The notes: generated from the sequence alone by a model not told the origin. Shown: positions 34,288 through 43,748, numbered from the stretch's first letter. The stretch is 64,000 bases of DNA from Comamonadaceae bacterium (GCA_947448885.1 CANFPJ010000004.1:16820-80819), one strand, 5' to 3'. Numbers and translations are program-made.

Positions 34288-35439
34288 ATGCCTGGATTGT
34301 TGCCCCACGTCGACCCCCATGGACTGCTGGAATATTCGGTGGTGTACACCGACCGTTCGCTCAACCACATGTCGAAAGACTTTCAAAGCGTCATGCGCGA
34401 TATTTCGCGCTTGATCAAGGAGGTGTACCACGCCCACAGTGCGGTCTTGGTCCCCGGCAGCGGCACCTTCGGCATGGAAGCCGTGGCCCGTCAATTTGCG
34501 ACTGACAAAAATGTGCTGGTGCTGCGCAATGGCTGGTTCAGTTACCGCTGGACGCAAATTTTTGACATGGGTCGCATCCCATCGGCGTGCACCGTGCTCA
34601 AAGCGCGGCGCATGAAGCCGGGCGCCCAAGAGCCCTTCTCGCCCGCCCCCATTGACGAAGTCGTGCGCACCATTGCCGCCGAAAAACCCGCTGTGGTGTT
34701 TGCCCCGCATGTCGAAACCTCTTGCGGCATGATGTTGCCGGCTGGCTATTTGCGCCAAGTCGCCGATGCGGTGCACGCGGTAGGTGGTCTGTTTGTGTTG
34801 GATTGCATTGCCTCGGGCGCGATGTGGGTGGACATGCAAGCCTGTGGCATCGACGTGCTGGTGACGGCCCCCCAAAAGGGCTGGAGCAGCTCGCCTTGTT
34901 GCGCCATGGTGGCCATGAGCGAGCGCGCGCGCCAAGCCATTGATGCCACCACCAGCACCAGCTTTGCCTGTGACCTGAAAAAATGGCTGCAAATCATGGA
35001 AGCCTATGAAGCCGGCGGTCATGCCTACCACGCCACCATGCCCACCGATGCGCTCAAGCGTTTGTGCGCTGTGATGTTGGAATCGCAAGCGCTGGGCTTT
35101 GACCGTTTGCGTTTGGGCCAAGAAGAGCTCGGGCGCAAAGCCCGCGAAATGCTCAGCCGCCATGGCATTGCCAGTGTGGCCGCGCATGGCTTTGAGGCAC
35201 CTGGCGTGGTGGTCAGCTACACCCAAGACCCGGAAGTGCAATCGAGCAAAAAGTTTTTGGCCCAAGGCCTGCAAACCGCTGCCGGTGTGCCCTTGCAATG
35301 CGATGAGGGCAGCGACTTCATGACTTTCCGCATTGGCTTGTTTGGCTTGGAAAAGCTCCTCAATGTGGACCGAACCGTTGAGTTGCTCGAAGGCGCCTTG
35401 GACCAAGTTTTGCCACAGGCCTTGGCCCACACGGCTTAG
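34288..35439 (+). CDS. class V aminotransferase (alanine-glyoxylate/serine-pyruvate-like)
   Basis: PLP-dependent aminotransferase of 383 residues. The Schiff-base lysine is in APQKGWSSSPC, the Asp that holds the pyridine nitrogen in FVLDCIASGAMWVD, and the phosphate loop in PGSGTFGMEAVARQF. AAGGAG lies 6 nt upstream of the ATG. The fold and motifs fit alanine-glyoxylate, serine-pyruvate or 2-aminoethylphosphonate transaminases; the donor and acceptor cannot be fixed. It stands alone, 114 bp after gntR and followed by a terminator, so a link to the catabolic island is possible but not shown. Confidence 0.85.
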   Translation: MPGLLPHVDPHGLLEYSVVYTDRSLNHMSKDFQSVMRDISRLIKEVYHAHSAVLVPGSGTFGMEAVARQFATDKNVLVLRNGWFSYRWTQIFDMGRIPSACTVLKARRMKPGAQEPFSPAPIDEVVRTIAAEKPAVVFAPHVETSCGMMLPAGYLRQVADAVHAVGGLFVLDCIASGAMWVDMQACGIDVLVTAPQKGWSSSPCCAMVAMSERARQAIDATTSTSFACDLKKWLQIMEAYEAGGHAYHATMPTDALKRLCAVMLESQALGFDRLRLGQEELGRKAREMLSRHGIASVAAHGFEAPGVVVSYTQDPEVQSSKKFLAQGLQTAAGVPLQCDEGSDFMTFRIGLFGLEKLLNVDRTVELLEGALDQVLPQALAHTA

Positions 35440-35489
35440 ACACCCCCCTCCTCGCTCAACGGGCCCTCCAGCCTGCGCACCAACCCCAC

Positions 35490-35518
35490 AAAAAAAGGCC
35501 CCTCATGGGGCCTTTTTT
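35490..35518. terminator. bidirectional rho-independent terminator
   Basis: AAAAAAGGCCCC (35491-35502) pairs with GGGGCCTTTTTT (35507-35518) around TCAT. A and T tracts on both sides allow termination of the aminotransferase gene on plus and of the Liv-type gene on minus, which converge here. Confidence 0.85.
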
Positions 35519-35542
35519 ATAGGGTGCGGGATCAGTTGCTGA

Positions 35543-36676
35543 TCAGCGCACCACCGACAACACGTCGCGCTTGCCACCTTTGTAGGTGTACAGGGTCAAT
35601 GCACCGTTTTTGACGTCGCCTTTGTCATCAAAAGAGATGGTGCCGGTCACGCCTTTGTAGCCCGTGGTTTTGGCCAAAACAGGCAGGTATTTTTCCGGGT
35701 CGCTGGATTTGGCCTTGACCATGGCGTCCACCATCAAATTGACCGCATCGTAAACATAGGGCGCGTACAGCTTGACGTCGTCATTGAAACGTTTTTGGTA
35801 GCGCACACCAAAATCGTCCATGGCTTTTTTCTGTGCCCCTTCGACGCCGCCCGCTTCGGCGCACACCACTTGGTTATCGGCCATCGCATCACCAGCCAAT
35901 TTGGACAATTCGGCGGTGCAAATGCCGTCGCCGCCCATGAACTTGGCATTCACGCCCAAGGACTTCATTTGCTTGAGCATGGGGCCGGCCACGGCATCCA
36001 TGCCACCAAAGAACACCACATCGGGCTTTTTGCCTTTGAGGGTGGTCAAGATGGGCATGAAGTCAGTGGCCTTGTCGTTGGTGAACTCTCGTCCCACGAT
36101 GGTGCCGCCAGCGGCCTTGACAGCTTTTTCAAACTCATCGGCCACGCCCTGGCCATAAGCGGTGCGGTCGTCAATCACGGCGATGTTTTTGCCCTTCATG
36201 GTTTTGATCGCATAGCGGCCCAAGGTGCCGCCCAGGTGAACGTCGTCGGCCACCACCCGGAAGGTGGTTTTGTAACCCTGGCGGGTGAATTTGGGGTTGG
36301 TGGCGGAGGGGGAAATTTGGGGAATGCCGGCATCGCTGTAAATTTTGGACGCCGGGATGGAGGTGCCCGAGTTGAGGTGGCCAATCACGCCGTTGACCTT
36401 GCCATCGACCAATTTTTGCGCCGCTGCTGCGCCTTGTTTGGGATCGGCCGCATCGTCTTCGGCGACCAATTCAAATTTCACCTTGGCGCCACCAATGCTG
36501 ATGCCCTTGGCATTCAAGTCTTCAATGGCCAAACGCGCACCGTTCTCGTTGTCTTTGCCCAGGTGGGCAATGGCGCCACTGATGGGGCCCACATGGCCAA
36601 TTTTCACCACGGTTTGGGCTTGTGCAGAAAAGGCCATCAAAGCGGCCGAAGCCAGGAGCGAGTACTTGATCAACAT
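35543..36676 (-). CDS. branched-chain amino acid ABC transporter binding protein (LivJ/LivK-like)
   Basis: Periplasmic binding protein of 377 residues, type I fold. Signal peptide MLIKYSLLASAALMAFSAQA, then QTVVKIGHVGPISGAIAHLGKDNENGARLAIEDLN, the LivJ opening. Ligand-contact segment VIGHLNSGTSIPASKIYSDAGI and hinge YAPYVYDAVNLMVDAM are also present. ATG 36676 has AAGGAT upstream; the longer frame to 36730 adds no signal-like sequence. No LivHMGF genes are nearby, so it must use permeases encoded elsewhere. Ligand could be leucine-type amino acids or an aromatic acid, as for other Liv homologues. Confidence 0.9.
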   Translation of the reverse strand: MLIKYSLLASAALMAFSAQAQTVVKIGHVGPISGAIAHLGKDNENGARLAIEDLNAKGISIGGAKVKFELVAEDDAADPKQGAAAAQKLVDGKVNGVIGHLNSGTSIPASKIYSDAGIPQISPSATNPKFTRQGYKTTFRVVADDVHLGGTLGRYAIKTMKGKNIAVIDDRTAYGQGVADEFEKAVKAAGGTIVGREFTNDKATDFMPILTTLKGKKPDVVFFGGMDAVAGPMLKQMKSLGVNAKFMGGDGICTAELSKLAGDAMADNQVVCAEAGGVEGAQKKAMDDFGVRYQKRFNDDVKLYAPYVYDAVNLMVDAMVKAKSSDPEKYLPVLAKTTGYKGVTGTISFDDKGDVKNGALTLYTYKGGKRDVLSVVR

Positions 36677-36784
36677 GGGGATCCTTTCAAAGGTTGAGAC
36701 CGAATGGGCGATGAACAAAATATAACCCATGCTGGGTTGGGCTTGAGCCCAGCTGGGCCCAAGCTTGGGGTCATGACCTTGCCT

Positions 36785-37078
36785 TCAATCTGGGATTTTG
36801 GCGTTGGGAAAAGTGGATTGATCAGGGCCCAGGGTGTCAGGGTCCCCTGGCGATTGCAGGCTTTGCTGCAAATGTTCGCGCACCGTGGCGCGAATCAAGT
36901 CGGGCAATTGGGCCAGCAGCTTGTCGGTCACCATCATGCACAAGCGTGCTTCGTCCAGTGTGCTGGGCAATGGGTTCACCGCGGACTGCAACGCTGGCGT
37001 TTGGGCGGTGACCGGGTCGAGGATGATTTCTTGGGTCAAGGTGGGCACCCAGGAGGGTGGGTGGTCATGGGTGCTCAT
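36785..37078 (-). CDS. small conserved-looking protein after holC, function unknown
   Basis: A 97-residue soluble, acidic protein (MSTHDHPPSWVPTLTQEIILDP...). The middle holds a helix-forming stretch, LDEARLCMMVTDKLLAQLPDLIRATVREHLQQSL, and the tail is Pro/Asp-rich. It is not recognised as a named family. Its ATG overlaps the holC stop by ATGA, so it is translationally coupled to pepA-holC. Its coupling and codon usage support a real gene. Confidence 0.65.
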   Translation of the reverse strand: MSTHDHPPSWVPTLTQEIILDPVTAQTPALQSAVNPLPSTLDEARLCMMVTDKLLAQLPDLIRATVREHLQQSLQSPGDPDTLGPDQSTFPNAKIPD

Positions 37079-37518
37079 GTGGGCGCTGTCGTTTGGGCTG
37101 CATCGTGCCGGGTCAACCGGTGCTGGGCTTGGTCATAGGCACGCCAGCGTTGGCGCGCTTGGGCCCGCTCGTCGTCACCCAAGCCCACGACTTCGATCAC
37201 CCGCTCGAATTGGGTGTAAGCCGCAGGAATTTGTGCTGACAGGTTGAGCAGCATGGGGGCAGCCTGGCCTGGTTCGGGAGGTGTCAAGGTTTCGCACAAC
37301 ACGATGGGGCTGCACATCAGCACTTCGGCCGGCGCATCGGCCCAAGCGTGGGGCACGAATTCGGTGGCCGACAAGGCCCACAGTTGCTGGTCGATGTCGA
37401 GCAAACGGTGGTGGGGCCCGGTGACCGTGACCCGCGCACCCCGGGCATGGGCTTTGCGCAACAAACGGCAACAGTAGGCCGTGGGTTGGCTGACATTGAA
37501 GTGGAATGCCACTTCCAT
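37075..37518 (-). CDS. holC: DNA polymerase III subunit chi
   Basis: Chi links the clamp-loader complex to single-stranded DNA-binding protein. 147 residues from ATG 37518: MEVAFHFNVSQPTAYCCRLLRKAHARGARVTVTG is the HolC opening, followed by LLDIDQQLWALSATEFVPHAWA and, near the end, FERVIEVVGLGDDERAQARQRWRAY. The start overlaps the pepA stop (TGATG); longer versions of the frame run inside pepA. pepA-holC is a widespread proteobacterial pair. Confidence 0.92.
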   Translation of the reverse strand: MEVAFHFNVSQPTAYCCRLLRKAHARGARVTVTGPHHRLLDIDQQLWALSATEFVPHAWADAPAEVLMCSPIVLCETLTPPEPGQAAPMLLNLSAQIPAAYTQFERVIEVVGLGDDERAQARQRWRAYDQAQHRLTRHDAAQTTAPT

Positions 37519-38966
37519 CAGCGCTTGCCAGCCTCGGATTGCGACAGCAAGTAATGCAGCAGCAAGCCCACCGGCCGACCCGTGGCACCTTTGGCCGCGC
37601 CACTTTTCCAGGCCGTGCCGGCAATGTCCAAATGGGCCCAGGGAAAGTCTGTGGCAAAACGCTGCAAAAATTTCGCAGCCGTGACCGAGCCCGCAGCCCG
37701 ATCTGCCACATTGGCCACATCGGCAAAGTTGGATTTCAAGCCCTCGGCATAGGCCTCGTCCAAAGGCATGCGCCAACACAAGTCTTGCGCCGCTTCGCCC
37801 GCCGTTTCCAGGGCTTTGGCCAGGCCATCGTCGGTGGCATACAGGCCGCTGCGGACATGGCCCAAGGCAATCACACAGGCGCCCGTGAGGGTGGCAATGT
37901 CGATCACCGCCCTGGGCTTGAAGCGCTTGGCATAGGTCAAGGCATCGCACAAAATCAAGCGGCCTTCGGCGTCGGTGTTGAGAATTTCAATGGTTTGCCC
38001 ACTCATGCTGGTGACCACATCACCGGGCTTCAAGGCGCGGCCGTCGGGCATGTTCTCGCAGGCGGGGATCAAGCCCACCACGTTGATGGCCGGTTGCAAT
38101 TTGGCCAGGGCCATGAAGGTACCCATCACGCTGGCGGCGCCGCACATGTCAAATTTCATTTCGTCCATGCCGGCGCCGGGCTTGAGCGAGATGCCGCCGG
38201 TGTCAAAGGTGATGCCCTTGCCCACCAACACCACTGGCGACTTGGACTTGGCCGCCCCGTTGTAGTGCAACACAATGAAGCGCAAGGGCTCTGTGGAGGC
38301 TTGGGCCACGGCGGCGAAGGAGCCCATGCCCAACTTGGCCACTTCTTTGGGACCCAATACTTGGACTCGCATGCGCCGCTGCTTGCCCAAGCTTTGTGCC
38401 GCTTTGGCCAGCATGCTAGGGGTGGCATGGTTGGCGGGTCGGTTGCCCCATTCTTTGGCCCACTCCACACCTTCAACCAGGGCTTGCTGGCGGGCAAACT
38501 CGGTTTTGTGCTTCACCGCATCGGGCATCGCCACAGTGATCCGTTTGAGGGTGCGGGGTTTGGCGCTGGGTTTGGTGGTGGTGAACACATAACTGGCATC
38601 GGCCAAAGTCTGCATGGCGGGCCCGGCCAAGCTCGTGGTCGACTCCGGCAACCAAACGGTGATGGCCTCGGGTTTGGCCCCCTTCAAGGCCCCCCAAGCG
38701 GCCGTCAGGGCTTGGCGCACTTGAGCGGCCCCGCCAGGGCCGATGCCGATCAAGCAAACCCGCTTGGCAGACCAGCCAGGGGCGTCAAACAAAGACACTT
38801 GAAAACCCACTTGGGTGGAAAAATCCCCACTTTTGAGTTGCTTGGTCAACCAGTCGGCCAAAGGCCCCCGAGCGGGCTTGAGCCCCTCCGGTATCAAGAT
38901 GACCAACGCATCGGCTTTGTGGCTGTGGACGGCGTTGGACGAAAGGGTGAGCAAGCTGAAGTTCAT
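37518..38966 (-). CDS. pepA: leucyl aminopeptidase (cytosol aminopeptidase, M17)
   Basis: Metallo-exopeptidase releasing N-terminal residues; in E. coli PepA also acts as a DNA-binding factor. 482 residues. The N-terminal variable domain is followed by the M17 catalytic domain with metal ligands in VGKGITFDTGG, SLKPGAGMDEMKFDM and the signature NTDAEGRLILCDAL. ATG at 38966; only 23 bp separate it from the divergent lptF start, so both promoters must overlap neighbouring coding sequence or each other. Confidence 0.96.
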   Translation of the reverse strand: MNFSLLTLSSNAVHSHKADALVILIPEGLKPARGPLADWLTKQLKSGDFSTQVGFQVSLFDAPGWSAKRVCLIGIGPGGAAQVRQALTAAWGALKGAKPEAITVWLPESTTSLAGPAMQTLADASYVFTTTKPSAKPRTLKRITVAMPDAVKHKTEFARQQALVEGVEWAKEWGNRPANHATPSMLAKAAQSLGKQRRMRVQVLGPKEVAKLGMGSFAAVAQASTEPLRFIVLHYNGAAKSKSPVVLVGKGITFDTGGISLKPGAGMDEMKFDMCGAASVMGTFMALAKLQPAINVVGLIPACENMPDGRALKPGDVVTSMSGQTIEILNTDAEGRLILCDALTYAKRFKPRAVIDIATLTGACVIALGHVRSGLYATDDGLAKALETAGEAAQDLCWRMPLDEAYAEGLKSNFADVANVADRAAGSVTAAKFLQRFATDFPWAHLDIAGTAWKSGAAKGATGRPVGLLLHYLLSQSEAGKR

Positions 38967-38989
38967 AATCGGGTTTTCCTCTGCACGGT

Positions 38990-40093
38990 ATGTTATTCGA
39001 TTCCAGTCTCAAACAAGAGCTCAACCGCAGCTTTGGCGCCACCTTGGTGGTGTTGGTCACGGTGGTGATGACCATGGTGTTGATCCGCACCCTGGGTCTG
39101 GCATCCAATGGCAACGTCAACCCGGCCGAGGTCAGCCTGGTGCTGGGCTTCACCGTGCTGGGCTATTTACCCACCATCTTCACACTCAGCCTGTTTGTGG
39201 CCATGGTCAGCACCCTGTCGCGGCTTTACCGCGACAGCGAAATGGTGATTTGGCTCACCAGCGGCCAAGGCTTGTTGCAATGGCTGCGGCCCTTGTGGCA
39301 ATTTGTTTGGCCGCTGATTTTGATCGTGGCCACCCTCATTTTGTGGGTCTGGCCGTGGAGCAACCAACAGGTTCAAGAGCTGCGCGAGCGCTATGAAAAA
39401 CGCGGCGACTTGGAGCGGGTGACCCCGGGTCAATTCCAATCATCGGCGTCTGGACAGCGGGTGTTTTTCATCGAAAAAGACCAAGCCGGTGACTTGCAAG
39501 GCAAAAACGTTTTCATCTCCATCACCGATGCCGACAAAACCGTGATCGCCACGGCGCGCACCGGCCGCATCGATGTGCGTGACGACGAGCGTTTTTTGGT
39601 GCTGGAGAATGGCCAGCGCCTGGAACGCCGCCATGCCAACCAAGAGCTCACCCTGGCCGAGTTTGAAACCTATGCCACCCGCATCAGCCGCACCCTGATT
39701 GATCCCAGCCAACTGTCGGCCAAGATGTTGGGCATGAATGAATTGCTGACCCAACCCAGTTTGGAAAATCAAGCCGAATTGGTTTGGCGCTTGGGCAGCG
39801 TCGTGGCTTGTCTCAATTTCGTCTTGTTGGCTTTGCTGATGGCGCAGTTCAACCCGCGATCAGGCCGCAGCTTGCAATTGATGCTGGCCTTGTTTTCATT
39901 TTTGGTCTACACCAACATGATCAACATTGGCAAAACCTGGATGGTCAACCACAAAGTCACCCCTTGGGGATTTGCGCTGGCATTGCATGGCGGGGTGATG
40001 GTGTTGGCCCTGCTGGGGGTGTGGATGCGACACCAGCAATGGACATGGCGCCACTGGTTGCCGGCACCTGCGGTTGAAGGTGGCCAGCCATGA
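38990..40093 (+). CDS. lptF: LPS export ABC transporter permease LptF
   Basis: Inner-membrane subunit of LptB2FGC, which extracts lipopolysaccharide from the inner membrane. 367 residues. N-terminal amphipathic segment and first helix (MLFDSSLKQELNRSFGATLVVLVTVVMTMVLIRTLG), periplasmic beta-jellyroll in the middle, and three C-terminal helices (VVACLNFVLLALLMAQFNPR). The stop overlaps lptG by ATGA. First gene of a coupled run lptF-lptG-cbiX-cysB, divergent from pepA. Confidence 0.95.
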   Translation: MLFDSSLKQELNRSFGATLVVLVTVVMTMVLIRTLGLASNGNVNPAEVSLVLGFTVLGYLPTIFTLSLFVAMVSTLSRLYRDSEMVIWLTSGQGLLQWLRPLWQFVWPLILIVATLILWVWPWSNQQVQELRERYEKRGDLERVTPGQFQSSASGQRVFFIEKDQAGDLQGKNVFISITDADKTVIATARTGRIDVRDDERFLVLENGQRLERRHANQELTLAEFETYATRISRTLIDPSQLSAKMLGMNELLTQPSLENQAELVWRLGSVVACLNFVLLALLMAQFNPRSGRSLQLMLALFSFLVYTNMINIGKTWMVNHKVTPWGFALALHGGVMVLALLGVWMRHQQWTWRHWLPAPAVEGGQP

Positions 40094-41199
40094 AAACCAT
40101 GCGCCGATTGATCTACAAAGAGGTCTTGACCGCCGTGGCTTTTGTGACCTTGGCGTTTTTGGGGTTGTTTTTCTTCTTTGACCTGGTTGAAGACCTGCAA
40201 AACGTGGCTGGCCGTTACACCCCCCACTACCAACTGAACCATGCCTTGATGTATGTGGCGCTGCTGATCCCCATCCACATTTATGAGTTGATGCCCATCA
40301 CCGTGCTGATCGGCTGCATTTTTGTGATGGCACGCATGGCCCAATCTTCGGAGTTCACCATTTTGCGCACCAGTGGCATGGGCCCGGGCTTGGCGTTGCG
40401 GCACTTGCTGCTGCTGGGTTTGTTGTTTGCCTGGTTGACCTTTGTCATTGGCGACCACATCGCGCCCTGGTGTGAACGCGAGGGACGCTTGCTCAAGTCG
40501 CGGTTTGAAGGCGGTGTCTTGCACATTGGCCAAAACGGGGCCTGGCTCAAAGAAAAACAAAAATACAGCCAGTTTGCCGTCAATGTGGGGGCCATCAATG
40601 GCGAAGGCCAGATGAGCGACATCCGCCTGTACGAGTTCTCACCCAGCGGGCGTTTGATTTCGCTCACTTTGGCCCAAAAGGGCCGCATTGCCGATGCGGG
40701 GGGCTGGGTATTGAGCGCGGTCGCGCGCAGTGAGTTCAGCCCCACCCCCGAGGTCCCTCAAACGATGGCACAAAGCCAACTGAAGGAAATGCTCTGGCCG
40801 TCTGAGATCAGCCAAGACATGGTCACCGTGGCCTTGATCAAACCCGAGCGCATGGGCATTTGGGACCTGTTCCATTACGTGCGCCACTTAGAGAACAATG
40901 CCCAAACCGCTCAACTGTATGAAATTGAGTTTTGGAAGAAGGTGTTTTACCCCTTGAGTTGTTTGGTCATGGTGGTGCTCGCCCTGCCCTTTGCCTACCT
41001 GCACATGCGCAATGTCAACATCGCCACCTTTGTGTTCACCGGGGTGATGTTTGGGGTGAGCTTCTTTTTGTTGAACAACATGTTTGGCCACATCGGCAAT
41101 TTGAACCAATGGACCCCTTGGCTGGCTGCGGCCTTGCCGGGCATGATTTATTCTTTGATTTCGCTGGGCGCATTTGCCTGGCTGGTGTTGCGCCAATGA
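40090..41199 (+). CDS. lptG: LPS export ABC transporter permease LptG
   Basis: Partner permease of LptF, 369 residues. Opening MKTMRRLIYKEVLTAVAFVTLAFLGLFFFFDL with the YxPHYQLNHALMYVALLIPIHIYELMP loop, periplasmic domain, and C-terminal helices ending LGAFAWLVLRQ. ATGA overlaps on both sides couple it to lptF and to the CbiX gene. Complete and ordinary. Confidence 0.95.
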   Translation: MKTMRRLIYKEVLTAVAFVTLAFLGLFFFFDLVEDLQNVAGRYTPHYQLNHALMYVALLIPIHIYELMPITVLIGCIFVMARMAQSSEFTILRTSGMGPGLALRHLLLLGLLFAWLTFVIGDHIAPWCEREGRLLKSRFEGGVLHIGQNGAWLKEKQKYSQFAVNVGAINGEGQMSDIRLYEFSPSGRLISLTLAQKGRIADAGGWVLSAVARSEFSPTPEVPQTMAQSQLKEMLWPSEISQDMVTVALIKPERMGIWDLFHYVRHLENNAQTAQLYEIEFWKKVFYPLSCLVMVVLALPFAYLHMRNVNIATFVFTGVMFGVSFFLLNNMFGHIGNLNQWTPWLAAALPGMIYSLISLGAFAWLVLRQ

Positions 41200-41600
41200 C
41201 CGCCATTGTTTTATTTGCCCATGGTTCCCGCGACCCCGCTTGGCAGCGCCCGATGTTGGCCGTGGCCCAGCGCATACGCGACCGCACGCCCCAGATGTGG
41301 GTGGCTTGCGCCTACCTGGAGTTGACCGAACCCAGCCTGCCACAAGCCGTGGCCCAAGCGGTCGCCGAAGGGCATCGGCAGATCCGGGTATTGCCCATGT
41401 TCTTGGGCGTGGGCAAGCATGTGCGCGAAGACCTGCCGGTTTTGATGGCCCAATTGAAAGCCAACCACCCTGGCGTGGCATTTGACTTGCAAGCCGCCGT
41501 TGGCGAACAAGCTGCCGTCCTCGACGCCTTGGCCCAGGCCGCACTGGACCCTGTCCACACCCAGCCCACCGCACCTGGGCGTGCCGACCTGCCCCCATGA
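41196..41600 (+). CDS. cbiX: CbiX-like sirohydrochlorin chelatase (short form)
   Basis: A 134-residue single-domain chelatase inserting cobalt or iron into sirohydrochlorin, on the way to cobalamin or siroheme. Metal-site histidine motif LFAHGSRDPAWQRP at the N-terminus and VLPMFLGVGKHVREDLP in the second half. The ATG overlaps lptG's stop and the stop overlaps cysB's ATG. Since cysI in this window needs siroheme and cysB controls sulfur genes, a role as siroheme ferrochelatase is attractive but inferred. Confidence 0.88.
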   Translation: MTAIVLFAHGSRDPAWQRPMLAVAQRIRDRTPQMWVACAYLELTEPSLPQAVAQAVAEGHRQIRVLPMFLGVGKHVREDLPVLMAQLKANHPGVAFDLQAAVGEQAAVLDALAQAALDPVHTQPTAPGRADLPP

Positions 41601-42544
41601 ACCTGCACCAATTCAAATTTGTCCAAGAGGCGGTGCGCCGCAACCTCAATTTGACCGAGGCGGCCAAAGCTTTGCACACCTCGCAACCTGGCGTCTCCAA
41701 AGCCATTTTGGAGTTGGAACAAGAGCTGGGCATTGACATCTTCACCCGCCATGGCAAACGCCTCAAACGCGTCACCGAACCGGGTCAAGAGGTGTTGCAC
41801 AGCATTGAGCGCATCTTGGCCGAGGTGAACAACCTCAAGCGCATTGGCGAGCAATACAGCCAGCAAGACCGTGGCACCTTGTCCATCGCGGCCACCCACA
41901 CCCAAGCCCGCTATGTGTTGCCCAAACCGGTGGCACAACTGCGCACCACCTACCCGCTGGTCAATGTCAGCATGCACCAAGGTGCGCCCGGCCAAGTGGC
42001 CCAAATGGTTCTCGACGAAGTGGCCGAGTTGGGCATGGCCACGGAGTCCCTGGCCGATTACCCCGATTTGGTCACCTTGCCTTGTTATGCCTGGGAACAT
42101 GTGTTGGTGTTGCCCTTGGGCCATCCCTTGGTGAACCAACCCCTGAGTTTGGCCGCCTTGGCCGACCAGCCCTTGGTCACTTACCACCCGTCGTTCACAG
42201 GGCGCACCCGCATTGACAACGCCTTTGCCAAAGCCCATTTGCAGCCCCGTGTGGCCTTGGAAGCCATCGACTCGGACGTGATCAAAACCTATGTCCGGCT
42301 GGGCATGGGGGTGGGCATCGTGGCTGAAATGGCCATGAACGAGAAAAACGAAGAAGACCTGGTGTCTCGACCCCTGGGGCATTTGCTCGGCCACAATGTG
42401 GCCCGTGTGGCCTTCAAGCGCGGCGCTTATTTGCGGAATTTTGTCTATGAATTTGCCCAAATGCTCAACCCCGCCTTGACCCAGAAAGTCCTGCAAGAAG
42501 CCATGCAAACGCCTTGGATGGCCCACGCCAGCAACCCACCTTGA
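41597..42544 (+). CDS. cysB: CysB-family LysR-type regulator
   Basis: LysR-family activator of sulfur assimilation genes, 315 residues. The helix-turn-helix MNLHQFKFVQEAVRRNLNLTEAAKALHTSQPGVSKAILELE is that of CysB/Cbl, and the effector domain has THTQARYVLPKPVAQLRTTYP, also CysB-specific (sulfate or N-acetylserine binding region). Coupled by ATGA to cbiX. The likely target, the cysI operon, lies 14 kb away with an AT-rich leader. Confidence 0.92.
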   Translation: MNLHQFKFVQEAVRRNLNLTEAAKALHTSQPGVSKAILELEQELGIDIFTRHGKRLKRVTEPGQEVLHSIERILAEVNNLKRIGEQYSQQDRGTLSIAATHTQARYVLPKPVAQLRTTYPLVNVSMHQGAPGQVAQMVLDEVAELGMATESLADYPDLVTLPCYAWEHVLVLPLGHPLVNQPLSLAALADQPLVTYHPSFTGRTRIDNAFAKAHLQPRVALEAIDSDVIKTYVRLGMGVGIVAEMAMNEKNEEDLVSRPLGHLLGHNVARVAFKRGAYLRNFVYEFAQMLNPALTQKVLQEAMQTPWMAHASNPP

Positions 42545-42559
42545 TCTTTGTTTTTGACC

Positions 42560-43720
42560 ATGACACCGATTCTTGACACCAAATTGCCCAACGTCGGCAC
42601 CACCATCTTCACCGTCATGTCGGCCCTGGCCACCGAACACCAAGCGGTCAATCTGGGCCAAGGTTTCCCCGACTTTGGCTGCGACCCGGCCTTGATCGAT
42701 GCGGTGAGCGACGCCATGCGCGAAGGCCTGAACCAATATCCGTCGATGTTGGGTGTGCTGGAGTTGCGCCAAGCCATCGCCCAAAAAATCCACACCCTGT
42801 ATCAGAAGACATACGACCCGAACACAGAAATCACCGTCACCGCCGGGGCCACCCAAGCCATCATCAATGCCATCTTGGCGGTGGTGCGCGCGGGTGACGA
42901 GGTGATCGTGCTGGAACCCTGCTACGACAGTTACATCCCCAACATTGAACTGGCCGGCGGCACCGTGGTGCGCGTACCGCTCACCCCGGGGAGTTTTCGG
43001 CCCGACTTTGACCGCATCAGCGCTGCCGTCACCCCGCGCACCCGCGCCATGCTGATCAACTCACCGCACAACCCCAGCGCCACGGTGTGGAGCGATGCCG
43101 ACATGCTGCGGCTGCAAGAAATTTTGGCCCCCACCCAGGTGCTGCTGATCAGTGACGAGGTGTATGAACACATGGTCTACGCCCCGCTGGTGCACCGCAG
43201 CGCCGCCTCTTATCCGGGCTTGGCCGAGCGCGCTTTCATCATCTCCAGCTTTGGCAAAACATACCATGTCACCGGCTGGAAAGTGGCCTATTGCGCCGCA
43301 CCGCCCAGCCTCACCGCCGAGTTTCGCAAGGTGCACCAGTTCAATGTGTTCACCGTCAACACGCCGGTGCAGCATGGTTTGGCGCGCTTCATGGCGAACA
43401 CAGAGCCCTACATGGGCTTGCCCGCTTTCTATGCCCGCAAGCGCGACCTGTTCCGCGCCGGATTGGAACGCACTGCCTTCAAGCTGCTGCCCAGCGAGGG
43501 CAGCTACTTTCAATGTGCGCGCATTGACGAGCTGAAAGTGGCCGAAAAAAACCTGAGTGAGAGCGACTTCTGCCAGTGGCTGACGCGTGAAGTGGGGGTG
43601 GCTGCCATTCCCTTATCGGCCTTTTATGCCGATGGTTTTGACCAGCGGGTGGTTCGCTTTTGCTTTGCCAAAAAAGACGAGACCTTGAACCTGGCCTTGG
43701 AGCGCTTGGCCCGCCTCTGA
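42560..43720 (+). CDS. methionine aminotransferase-like PLP enzyme (YbdL type)
   Basis: Class I/II aminotransferase of 386 residues. Opens with ILDTKLPNVGTTIFTVMSALATEHQAVNLGQGFPDF, as in YbdL/kynurenine aminotransferase-type enzymes. PLP lysine in SSFGKTYHVTGWKVAY, Asp in LISDEVYEHMVY, Asn in INSPHNPSA, Arg near the C-terminus in VVRFCFAKKDETL. YbdL prefers methionine, histidine and phenylalanine. ATG 42560 preferred over TTG 42548. Just downstream of cysB, which fits a sulfur amino acid role. Confidence 0.88.
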   Translation: MTPILDTKLPNVGTTIFTVMSALATEHQAVNLGQGFPDFGCDPALIDAVSDAMREGLNQYPSMLGVLELRQAIAQKIHTLYQKTYDPNTEITVTAGATQAIINAILAVVRAGDEVIVLEPCYDSYIPNIELAGGTVVRVPLTPGSFRPDFDRISAAVTPRTRAMLINSPHNPSATVWSDADMLRLQEILAPTQVLLISDEVYEHMVYAPLVHRSAASYPGLAERAFIISSFGKTYHVTGWKVAYCAAPPSLTAEFRKVHQFNVFTVNTPVQHGLARFMANTEPYMGLPAFYARKRDLFRAGLERTAFKLLPSEGSYFQCARIDELKVAEKNLSESDFCQWLTREVGVAAIPLSAFYADGFDQRVVRFCFAKKDETLNLALERLARL

Positions 43721-43748
43721 ACTTGGCTCCCCACTGAGCTTGAAGGGC

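Noticed and set aside
41312..42856. A 514-codon open frame on minus over cysB
   Set aside because: Antisense to the well-supported cbiX and cysB genes; no recognisable domain.
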